In this document: positions 45,263-51,640 of the stretch, one piece after another | Layout: each line of letters opens with the position of its first letter | Numbering within the stretch: the stretch's first letter is position 1 | Assembly: GCA_017303505.1 (NCBI GenBank) | Contig: JAFLCP010000045.1 | Coordinates: 1 to 51,640 of the forward strand | Direction of reading: 5' to 3' | Length of the DNA: 51,640 bases | Source of the DNA: Planctomycetota bacterium | GTDB taxonomy: Bacteria; Planctomycetota; Planctomycetia; Pirellulales; Pirellulaceae | Made by a program: the position numbers and the translations under genes | Notes under the pieces: generated by a model | Told to the model about the DNA's origin: nothing | Seen by the model: the letters and a program-made list of their open reading frames with translations, nothing else | Database searches by the model: none

Positions 45263-45973
45263 ATGCTCCGGACAATCAGTAAAGCCCGTTCTGTTTGGGC
45301 GTTCGTGTTTTGCCTTTTCCTGAGCAATGGGTCCGCAATCTTGGCTTGGCAGAACCCCGCACCGCAAGTTGCGGAAGGGGATGTTGAAGTTCGTGCCAGT
45401 CGCGTCTTTACCTTTGTGGACAAAACGGGTCTCGGCCATCAACACGGCGTCGAAGGCTGGCTCAAACCGAGCCAAATCCTTCTCAATGCAGAGCAGGGGG
45501 GAGGGAAGCTTGTGTTCGATATGGCGAGCTTTGATGCAGATACCGATACAGCTCGAAAGTTTTTTGGCCTTGAGGGCTCAACGGCAGAAGGGACACGCAA
45601 ACAAGTCAACGACAACATGAAGGGGCGAGACATTTTGGACACACAAAAGTATCCAGAAGCGATCTTTACGATTAGTTCATCGCTACCCACTGGCAAAGCA
45701 GATTCCAAACAGCGTCCAGAGTTCGAATTGAAAGGTGACTTCACCTTGCATGGCGTCACCAAACCACTGCGTTTGCTCTGCAATGTGGAACAAACACGAG
45801 GCTGGCTAAGGTTAGTAGGGCACTTCGAAATTAAGCAGACCGATTACGGCATCAAGCCTTTTTCGAAAGCGTTTGGCGCAATTGGTGTGGCCGACACCCT
45901 GCGAATTCATGGTGCGATCTGGGTGGCTCCGACAAAGAGCCTTGATCTCTCCAAGATTCCCGAAATCAAGTAA
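45263..45973 (+). CDS. Secreted YceI-family protein
   Basis: A 236-residue protein with a signal peptide (about 1-29) and a YceI lipocalin-like domain. Markers are V-D-K-T-G-L-G-H-Q-H-G-V near the start, F-D-M-A-S-F-D-A-D, the K-Y-P-E-A-I-F-T-I strand and L-K-G-D-F-T-L-H-G-V-T-K-P. YceI proteins bind polyisoprenoids (shown for a Thermus member) or amphiphilic ligands in the periplasm. The methyltransferase gene starts 17 bases after its stop and two more genes follow closely, so it opens a four-gene block. An AGGA ribosome site precedes its ATG. Confidence 0.9.
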   Translation: MLRTISKARSVWAFVFCLFLSNGSAILAWQNPAPQVAEGDVEVRASRVFTFVDKTGLGHQHGVEGWLKPSQILLNAEQGGGKLVFDMASFDADTDTARKFFGLEGSTAEGTRKQVNDNMKGRDILDTQKYPEAIFTISSSLPTGKADSKQRPEFELKGDFTLHGVTKPLRLLCNVEQTRGWLRLVGHFEIKQTDYGIKPFSKAFGAIGVADTLRIHGAIWVAPTKSLDLSKIPEIK

Positions 45974-45990
45974 CGAAAGCAACCGGTAGC

Positions 45991-46827
45991 ATGATTTCGG
46001 TAGAATCGATTGAAAAGAAATCTATCCGCGGCCATTACGATCTGGCCACTCCTTTTTATCGCTTGCTGTGGGGACCACATATCCACCACGGACTTTGGCT
46101 CGATGACGCTGCGACGCCCTATCAAGCCCAATGCCAACTCACCGATACACTCGCTGACCTTGCGAATATCACCAGCCAAGACGAAGTACTCGATGTAGGC
46201 TGCGGTATGGGAGGCTCATCGATTCGACTTGCGCTGAAACGACAGTGCCAATGTCGCGGAATTACATTGAGCCCCGTTCAAAAACGTTGGGCCAGCACTT
46301 CGGCATTTCTGAAGGGGCTATCCCGGCGCGTTCAGTTCGAGGCAGCCGATGCTGAGAAAATTGAATTTGAAGCGAATTCCTTTGATGTGTTGTGGTCTGT
46401 GGAATGCACCGAACACCTATACGACAAAGCTCGCTTTTTTAAGAAAGCCGGGGAGTGGGTCCGACCTGGCGGAAGAATCGCAATTGTCGTTTGGTTTCAA
46501 GGTAGAAACCCTAGACGTCCAGGTCATGAGAAACGTGTGGAAGAATTATGCCAACGCTTTGTTTGTCCATCTTTTGCCACCGTGGATGAATATAGTTCAT
46601 GGCTGACTGCAGCCGGCTTTTCCTCGATTGCGCATCATGATTGGACAGAACACGCTGCTCGCACTTGGAAAATCTGCAAAGAACGTGTGAAAAAAACGAG
46701 AGTAGACCATCTCGCAAAATGGATCAGCCGCGAACAAGTGGACTTTATCAACGGCTTCGACAAATTGATCGAAGCCTTTGAAGATGGCGATATGGAATAC
46801 GGGGCGTTGGTGGCCCACCGGACTTAA
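45991..46827 (+). CDS. SAM-dependent methyltransferase, tocopherol/small-molecule class
   Basis: A 278-residue class I methyltransferase. H-Y-D-L-A-T-P-F-Y and the H-G-L-W segment near residues 15-36 are characteristic of gamma-tocopherol C-methyltransferase-like and related enzymes. SAM motif I is V-L-D-V-G-C-G-M-G-G (66-75), followed by the D-A-E and F-D-V-L-W-S-V-E-C-T-E-H motifs. It probably methylates a small molecule or a prenylated quinol-type lipid; that is inference from closest family and neighbours. Position second in the YceI block, with the next gene's ribosome site overlapping its stop codon, suggests coupling. Confidence 0.85.
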   Translation: MISVESIEKKSIRGHYDLATPFYRLLWGPHIHHGLWLDDAATPYQAQCQLTDTLADLANITSQDEVLDVGCGMGGSSIRLALKRQCQCRGITLSPVQKRWASTSAFLKGLSRRVQFEAADAEKIEFEANSFDVLWSVECTEHLYDKARFFKKAGEWVRPGGRIAIVVWFQGRNPRRPGHEKRVEELCQRFVCPSFATVDEYSSWLTAAGFSSIAHHDWTEHAARTWKICKERVKKTRVDHLAKWISREQVDFINGFDKLIEAFEDGDMEYGALVAHRT

Positions 46828-46838
46828 AGGAACGACGC

Positions 46839-47690
46839 ATGGATGCGATCAAAAACATTTCGGCTCCCAATCCAGCCTTCTTTGCTTGGTCTCGACTGGG
46901 TGGCATGGCTTTCGGCTTTGGAAACCAAACCCTCTTTCTGATCACTGTTTGGTATCTATTTTGGTTTTTGCGTGACGGATCACTCAACCACGAGCATCAA
47001 CATTGGATCGAAATCGATTTATTATTGGCGCTGTTTTTTGCAGTTAGCCATTCGATCATTCTAGCCCCTTTCATGCGTAAGCGACTAAAAAGTTTTGTCC
47101 CCGCTGGCTTCTATGAATCGTTTTTCTCTGCCTCGACTTGTGTCAGTTTATTGCTGTTGTTTCTTTTTTGGCGCACTAGCGAAATCACTGTTTGGCACCT
47201 GGACGGTTGGCCTCTATACGCCGTTCGCATCTGTTTTTACGGCTCCTGGCTCGCCTTGCTCTACTCGTTAGCTTTAACAGGCCTCGGCTATCAAAACGGT
47301 TGGACACCCTTCTACTACTGGCTGATTCGACGCACTCCACCTAAACGCGAATTTGTCACTAAGGGCGCCTACAAATACTTGCGGCATCCAGTCTACCTCA
47401 GCTTCTTGGGACTGATTTGGTTCACACCCCATATGACCCTAGATCATGCATTGCTAACTGCAGTATGGACAGGCTATATCTTTATTGGCAGCATCCTTAA
47501 GGATCAACGCCTCTATCGATTCATTGGCAAGCCCTATCGAGAATATGCCAAGCAAGTGCCCGGCTATCCTTTGTGTCCCATCGGACCTCTGGCCCGTACC
47601 GATCTTGCCCACGATCCCAAACTCAGCGGAACGCCGCTGGCGGATAATTCGGCCACATCAACTCTCGCATCCGTCAAAGCCAATCCCTAG
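46839..47690 (+). CDS. Integral membrane methyltransferase, NnrU/MddA/ICMT family
   Basis: A 283-residue protein with about six membrane helices (about 28-44, 58-78, 98-113, 128-148, 185-200, 205-222). The ICMT-type motif R-H-P-V-Y-L-S (182-188) and a later K-D-Q-R-L-Y-R-F-I-G-K-P-Y-R-E-Y (221-236) form the SAM site. W-F-T-P-H-M-T-L-D-H is close to MddA, which makes dimethyl sulfide from methanethiol; others of the family methylate prenyl cysteine. Position between another methyltransferase and an exporter leaves the substrate open. An AAAGGAA ribosome site lies in the stop of the upstream gene. The tail is low complexity (Ser/Thr/Ala). Confidence 0.85.
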   Translation: MDAIKNISAPNPAFFAWSRLGGMAFGFGNQTLFLITVWYLFWFLRDGSLNHEHQHWIEIDLLLALFFAVSHSIILAPFMRKRLKSFVPAGFYESFFSASTCVSLLLLFLFWRTSEITVWHLDGWPLYAVRICFYGSWLALLYSLALTGLGYQNGWTPFYYWLIRRTPPKREFVTKGAYKYLRHPVYLSFLGLIWFTPHMTLDHALLTAVWTGYIFIGSILKDQRLYRFIGKPYREYAKQVPGYPLCPIGPLARTDLAHDPKLSGTPLADNSATSTLASVKANP

Positions 47691-47742
47691 ACCATAATCA
47701 CTTCTTACTCCCGTTAGATTCGCTGGCCAGCAGAATGAGGTC

Positions 47743-50130
47743 ATGATGCAACCGCTCAGTACTTTCTTTCGCCAGCGATTCTTCATTCTGCTGCTATATC
47801 TTGTGCTCATCCTTCCTTGGGTGATCCACGGAGCAGTCACCATCTTACATGCAAGCAGTAGCTCGCCGCTTGACTGGGTCGATCACAAGTATGCGCCGCG
47901 CGCAAACTACGAATCGTTTCGTACCTTGTTTGGCGATGGTGATGTTCTCATCGCATCATGGAAAGATTGTCGCGTCGATGATGAACGACTCGATCAACTC
48001 CGCGAAGTTTTGAACAAGAATAAGTCGTTTCACGATTCGACGGGCGAATCGTTTTTCACTCACGTGCAATCTGGTCGAGATGCCGTGAATCAACTCATCC
48101 AGCCACCCTTTCAGCTCCCATTTTCCGATGCGACGCGCAGCCTGAAAGGGGTCTTTATTGGCGATGATGGTTTCTCAACTTTGGTTTCGATTCAGTTTAA
48201 TGCAGCGGGCCTCAAGGAACGAAGTCGCCTTGTTCCATTGATTCAGCAAGCAATTCGCAAGACGTGTGAGGTTCCCGCTCAAGAGATTTGGCTATCCGGG
48301 CCCGTGATGGATGGCTACACGGTTGACGCCGCCAGCACCAATACCATGCAAAAAACGGCACCCTTATCGGCAGCAGTGGTGTTGTGCCTCTGCATCTTAT
48401 GCGTCGAATCTCCCATGGCAGGAATTTTGCTTTTTCTAATTTCGCTTTTGGCTCAAGCGATATCACTGGCCTTGGTCTATTACAGTGGCGCCCACATGAC
48501 GGCCTTATTGATCGTTCTGCCGCCGCTTCTACAAGTCATCTCGGTCGCTGGCGGTATGCACCTGATTCACTATTACTTTGCGGCAGTGAAGCAAAAGGAA
48601 AACGACCTGTATGCGGTTGCCGCCATCACGATTCGAGATAACTGGGTACCCTTTTCGTTATCTGCAATTACTACCGCGATTGGCATGTTCTCATTAGCTC
48701 TAAGCCAAATTTCGGCGGTACGTGATTTCGGTGTTATCTCGGGTATCAGTGTTATTGTGAATTGGGCTATTGTCTGCTTTTTGCTTCCAGGAGCTTTGGC
48801 TCTATTTCGAATCGGCTCAAAGCGGCGACATCAGGCGACCGAGGGGGAAACTCCCTTCCTATTTCGATTTCTTTTTCGCTTTGTTTCGTCCCATGCATCA
48901 ATGATTTGCCTTACATCACTGTTGGCAATGGTTGGACTAGGACAGGGCTTATCTTCGCTAAATGCATCGGTACGTATTGAAACGCTGTTTGCCCCAGATA
49001 GCTCGTTAGTCCAAAGTTACAACCAAACAGAAAATCAAGTTGGTCCTTTGGTTCCTCTCGAACTAGCGATTACATTTCCAAAAGCGAACTCATGGACCTA
49101 TCAACAGAAACTTGATTTGCTTCAAACCGTTTCCGACAAACTTACGTCTCATCCGCAAATAGACCGTGTTTTTTCAAGCCTCGACTTGCTCCAACAAGCG
49201 ATCGCGCAATATCAAATTCTCAATCAAGTTCCAGCAATACCTGAAGCTCAAACCGAAGTGACCGAGACTCTGGTTCACGGAAGTCTACCTGGCTTGAGCG
49301 ACATGCATTACTTGGCTATGGATTCCGAGGGACGTGAGGTTTGGCGAATCACTTCATTGACCAGTGCTTTAGGTGATACTAAGTACAATGAACTGTTGAC
49401 CGAACTGGAAGCGGATGTTCAACGATCGATCGATGTTGATAAAACTCGCCCTAGCGAAGCGGTTAAATTTCAATTTGCGGGCATCATGCCGCTGGTACAC
49501 AATATTCAACAGCAGTTATTGGATGATCTGTTTTCGAGCTTTCTCTCTGCCTTTGCTGTGATCTTTGCGATCCTAGCTTTGTCACTTGGCAGTTTTGCCA
49601 AAGCAACTATCGCGATGATTCCAAATCTTTTTCCCGTGGTATTGATGTTCGGCGGACTGGGGTGGTCCGGTAAAGCCATCGACATTGGTACCATCATGAC
49701 CGCTAGTATCGCCATTGGAATTGCAGTTGACGATACGCTTCACTTCTTAACGATGTTCGAAAAAGCACTTGCATCGCCGATGACTCGCAAGCAAGCCGTC
49801 AAATACGTCTACGAACATTGCGGAAGAGCCATCCTGAACACCACCATCGTTTGTGTATGTGGGATGGCAGTCTTCTCGCTCAACTCTTTTATTCCAACGG
49901 CTCGTTTTTCGTGGATGATGGCAGGCCTATTGGCACTAGCAGTGGTCGGCGATTTAGTACTTCTTCCCGCTCTGCTTTTGAGCCCACTTGGATTCTTCTT
50001 CGAACCTAAGCAGAAGGTTGCTCTTGCACCATCACCATCCACTGAACTCCAAATGGATCGAGAACCATTCCATAACATGGTGACCAAAACGTTGGACCAA
50101 TCGGCATCAGTATTGTCCCACCCTCGCTGA
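47743..50130 (+). CDS. RND-superfamily exporter (MMPL/HpnN-like)
   Basis: A 795-residue exporter with two repeats of one plus five membrane helices and large periplasmic loops. The first is at about 13-33, helices cluster at about 210-355, the second half begins at about 385-405 and clusters at about 605-755. It resembles MMPL or hopanoid-type (HpnN) lipid transporters rather than AcrB: each half is shorter and G-x-x-x-D segments (I-G-I-A-V-D-D-T-L-H) sit in the second helix bundle. Likely substrates are hydrophobic lipids, moved to the outer membrane. It is the fourth gene of the YceI/methyltransferase block. Its last 41 residues, after the final helix, overlap the VOC gene on the opposite strand. 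Confidence 0.87.
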   Translation: MMQPLSTFFRQRFFILLLYLVLILPWVIHGAVTILHASSSSPLDWVDHKYAPRANYESFRTLFGDGDVLIASWKDCRVDDERLDQLREVLNKNKSFHDSTGESFFTHVQSGRDAVNQLIQPPFQLPFSDATRSLKGVFIGDDGFSTLVSIQFNAAGLKERSRLVPLIQQAIRKTCEVPAQEIWLSGPVMDGYTVDAASTNTMQKTAPLSAAVVLCLCILCVESPMAGILLFLISLLAQAISLALVYYSGAHMTALLIVLPPLLQVISVAGGMHLIHYYFAAVKQKENDLYAVAAITIRDNWVPFSLSAITTAIGMFSLALSQISAVRDFGVISGISVIVNWAIVCFLLPGALALFRIGSKRRHQATEGETPFLFRFLFRFVSSHASMICLTSLLAMVGLGQGLSSLNASVRIETLFAPDSSLVQSYNQTENQVGPLVPLELAITFPKANSWTYQQKLDLLQTVSDKLTSHPQIDRVFSSLDLLQQAIAQYQILNQVPAIPEAQTEVTETLVHGSLPGLSDMHYLAMDSEGREVWRITSLTSALGDTKYNELLTELEADVQRSIDVDKTRPSEAVKFQFAGIMPLVHNIQQQLLDDLFSSFLSAFAVIFAILALSLGSFAKATIAMIPNLFPVVLMFGGLGWSGKAIDIGTIMTASIAIGIAVDDTLHFLTMFEKALASPMTRKQAVKYVYEHCGRAILNTTIVCVCGMAVFSLNSFIPTARFSWMMAGLLALAVVGDLVLLPALLLSPLGFFFEPKQKVALAPSPSTELQMDREPFHNMVTKTLDQSASVLSHPR

Positions 50131-50437
50131 GCGCTGCGAAGCTCTTCTTCGCTTGATCTTGATTATCGTAACTTAGGGCTAACGAAAAACCACTGAACTT
50201 TGCCTGATCGTTGCAGCCGTCGCTTGCCATCACTACGGTCCCTTGGATCGCGATCGTAGCGTGCATAATCTTCGTTTCAAAACCAGGCTGCAACATCCCC
50301 TCGGGTACAGGATCTGGACTTTCATTGAACCGCATCACGAAGGAGATTTCAGCCCCCAATGCCTTTTTGTAAAACTCTAACGCTTCTTCACAACGACCAG
50401 AGAAGAACAAGTAGGGAGAGATGTTTGTATGGGTCAT
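50006..50437 (-). CDS. VOC-superfamily protein, PhnB-like
   Basis: A 143-residue protein of the glyoxalase/bleomycin-resistance fold, PhnB-like (also annotated 3-demethylubiquinone methyltransferase-like). Markers are the N-terminal S-P-Y-L-F-F-S-G-R-C-E-E-A-L-E-F-Y, M-H-A-T-I-A-I-Q-G and the closing D-P-F-G-V-Q-W-M. Function varies; many are unassigned. An ATG preceded by AGAAAG is used; a longer reading would add 30 poor residues. It follows the tandem YCII gene by 35 bases on the reverse strand, and its 3' end overlaps the exporter gene by 125 bases. Confidence 0.85.
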   Translation of the reverse strand: MTHTNISPYLFFSGRCEEALEFYKKALGAEISFVMRFNESPDPVPEGMLQPGFETKIMHATIAIQGTVVMASDGCNDQAKFSGFSLALSYDNQDQAKKSFAALSEGGTILMPIGPTFWSPCYGMVLDPFGVQWMVMVQEQPSA

Positions 50438-50472
50438 TTTGATTTCTTTCTGAAGTGGAGACACTGAAAAGC

Positions 50473-51201
50473 TTAAGAAACTTGATTCGCAATCGGCCTC
50501 AAATCGAAGAGTGGTCGTATTTCCCAAGTCCCCGAAAATTGTCGCGCCAAACTTTCCGCAACGGCCTGTACTTCGGACGTGTGATTGGCTTTGAGAATAA
50601 CCACATGATTGAGCTGTTCACTCGCTTCATCACACGCACCATCTGAGATGCGCCGCCCCTCCGGCCTAACCTGAGCCGAGGTTGCGCTGCTCGCCGGACA
50701 GAGCGGCAACTGAAGAATTAAATGGCAGTCGCTGGCCAGAGACCAGCAAGAGTGTTGATCCAATTCGGATACCGTTTGACCGCCATATTGCATCAACATG
50801 TAGGCAGGCTGATCCACATGAACCAAATCAATACCTTGAGTGGATAGATTCGTATCGAGTGAGCCTTTTTGCAAAGGCCGAATCTCCACGGTTCCTTTTT
50901 TAGCGGGCGGCAATCTGCACGCGACTTGAATTGCTTCGTCGAGATGAGGTAAATCGAGCACATAAAAACCACCTAAGTGCTCGATCGTTTCCATGAATGG
51001 CCCAGTCGTATGAACTGTCTCGTTCTCCACCACCTTTACGGTTTTGGCGGTTGCCACATACTGCAAAGGTGCCGAGGTGATGAACTTATTCTGCTTAGCA
51101 AGTTCAAGCCCGATCCCCATCGACTCGACCATACATGCCGCGCGAGACTCGTCTGTCCAAACAGATTCTGCGCTATAGATCAACAATAGATATTTCATCA
51201 T
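50473..51201 (-). CDS. Tandem YCII-related protein, second domain degenerate
   Basis: A 242-residue protein made of two YCII-like ferredoxin-fold domains. The first (about 1-112) is canonical: K-Y-L-L-L-I-Y at the start, T-T-G-P-F-M-E-T-I-E-H-L-G-G-F-Y (the DGPF-type motif) and V-E-I-R-P-L at the end. The second (about 130-240) keeps Y-M-L-M-Q-Y-G-G, an altered S-D-G-A-C-D-E-A-S-E-Q-L and W-E-I-R-P-L. YCII domains are often found with ECF sigma factors and SRPBCC proteins; here the neighbours are DUF1579 and VOC. Two adjacent ATG codons are possible starts. Confidence 0.85.
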   Translation of the reverse strand: MMKYLLLIYSAESVWTDESRAACMVESMGIGLELAKQNKFITSAPLQYVATAKTVKVVENETVHTTGPFMETIEHLGGFYVLDLPHLDEAIQVACRLPPAKKGTVEIRPLQKGSLDTNLSTQGIDLVHVDQPAYMLMQYGGQTVSELDQHSCWSLASDCHLILQLPLCPASSATSAQVRPEGRRISDGACDEASEQLNHVVILKANHTSEVQAVAESLARQFSGTWEIRPLFDLRPIANQVS

Positions 51202-51228
51202 CTACACCTAACTCGAGGGCCAATTGAA

Positions 51229-51640
51229 TCAACCCACTCGATAATGGTGACCTTCCATAAAGTCTTTCCATTCGCCGGTGTTTTTGTCTTGCATGCGTGA
51301 CCGCAGAATCCAATGATCCTTGTCAACAATCTCGATGATATCTTGATAATTCGTCATCCCCTCGCCAGTAAAGCTTGGCCCTTCCACATTCAGCGTGAGA
51401 ATGTTCTTAGCTTCATTGACACTTCCTTCGTAAATCCACAAGTGGGTCATCATCGAACCAATAAACGTTCCAACGTACGCTTGGCGGGCCGGATCGTAGC
51501 CTAAAGTGAAAAGGGAATAACCAACTCCACCACCCGGCATTTCTCCTACACCCTCTAACAAAGTCCATAGTCCTTCCAGGGATCGCCCCGTCATTTTGCC
51601 GCGTGATACGTTCGGTGGCTGACCTGGCCCCATATCGCAT
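51229..51640 (-). CDS. DUF1579 family protein, N-terminus off the window
   Basis: The C-terminal 137 codons of a DUF1579 protein; the start lies beyond the right edge and the ATG at 51633 is probably internal. The family pattern is clear: T-L-L-E-G-V-G-E-M-P-G-G-G, L-G-Y-D-P-A-R, F-I-G-S-M-M-T-H-L-W-I-Y-E-G-S and a final M-E-G-H-H-Y-R. Function is unknown; it is a lipocalin-like stress- or sigma-associated family in other genomes. It stands upstream of the YCII and VOC genes on the same strand, 27 bases from the YCII start, as one operon. Confidence 0.82.
   Translation of the reverse strand, partial: CDMGPGQPPNVSRGKMTGRSLEGLWTLLEGVGEMPGGGVGYSLFTLGYDPARQAYVGTFIGSMMTHLWIYEGSVNEAKNILTLNVEGPSFTGEGMTNYQDIIEIVDKDHWILRSRMQDKNTGEWKDFMEGHHYRVG

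Noticed and set aside
1-51640. Mobile element, prophage or CRISPR array
   Set aside because: No transposase, integrase, phage gene or spacer-repeat pattern was found; the GC palindromes at 13.6 kb are not regularly spaced arrays.

Overview
The window reads as chromosome of a planctomycete (Planctomycetota, probably near Pirellulales). Evidence: two DUF1549/DUF1553 + DUF1501 gene pairs with planctomycete-type haem-binding heads, a secreted TIGR03067 protein, a ThuA-like secreted protein, a membrane Ser/Thr kinase, and archaeal-type one-carbon cofactor genes (MfnB and an MfnD-like ATP-grasp). It looks like ordinary core and lineage-specific chromosome. I see no transposase, phage gene, CRISPR array, rRNA or tRNA. 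Both edges cut genes: a probable phosphofructokinase tail at the left and a DUF1579 protein at the right.

Layout. 0-2 kb: the 6-phosphofructokinase-like tail, then a reverse-strand P-loop ATPase with two membrane helices inserted between Walker A and B (KAP-like). 2-7 kb: an M50-like membrane protein without HExxH, then rimO, ygfZ and lhgO in a row. 7.2-9.7 kb: a membrane Ser/Thr kinase followed by a secreted phosphatase fused to a cytochrome c'-like domain. 9.7-15.5 kb, reverse strand: a Dabb protein, cysNC, cysD, a palindromic repeat cluster, rsmG and a ThuA-like protein. 15.6-21.5 kb: ferredoxin-NADP reductase, a secreted trypsin-like protease and the first DUF1549/DUF1501 pair. 21.5-28.9 kb: an alpha/beta hydrolase and a tripartite efflux system (TolC-like lipoprotein divergent from RND pump plus adaptor). 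29-35.4 kb: a TIGR03067 protein, a sugar-phosphate isomerase-like protein with a clear intrinsic terminator, and the second DUF1549/DUF1501 pair. 35.5-38.2 kb: RNase D, divergent mfnB and two small proteins. 38.2-43.7 kb: a structured leader and the suf operon sufR-sufC-sufB-sufD plus a Rieske-SufT fusion. 43.8-50.1 kb: the MfnD-like ligase, then YceI, a small-molecule methyltransferase, an MddA/NnrU-type membrane methyltransferase and an MMPL/RND exporter. 50-51.6 kb, reverse strand: DUF1579, tandem-YCII and VOC proteins.

Themes. Fe-S metabolism recurs: the suf operon, RimO (two Fe-S clusters) and YgfZ, whose E. coli homologue supports the RimO paralogue MiaB. Domain fusions are the most distinctive content: phosphatase-cytochrome c' and Rieske-SufT. 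The YceI/methyltransferase/exporter block is the best candidate for an undescribed lipid or isoprenoid modification and export system, but that is inference from families and spacing. All assignments come from reading motifs by eye; no database search was run.
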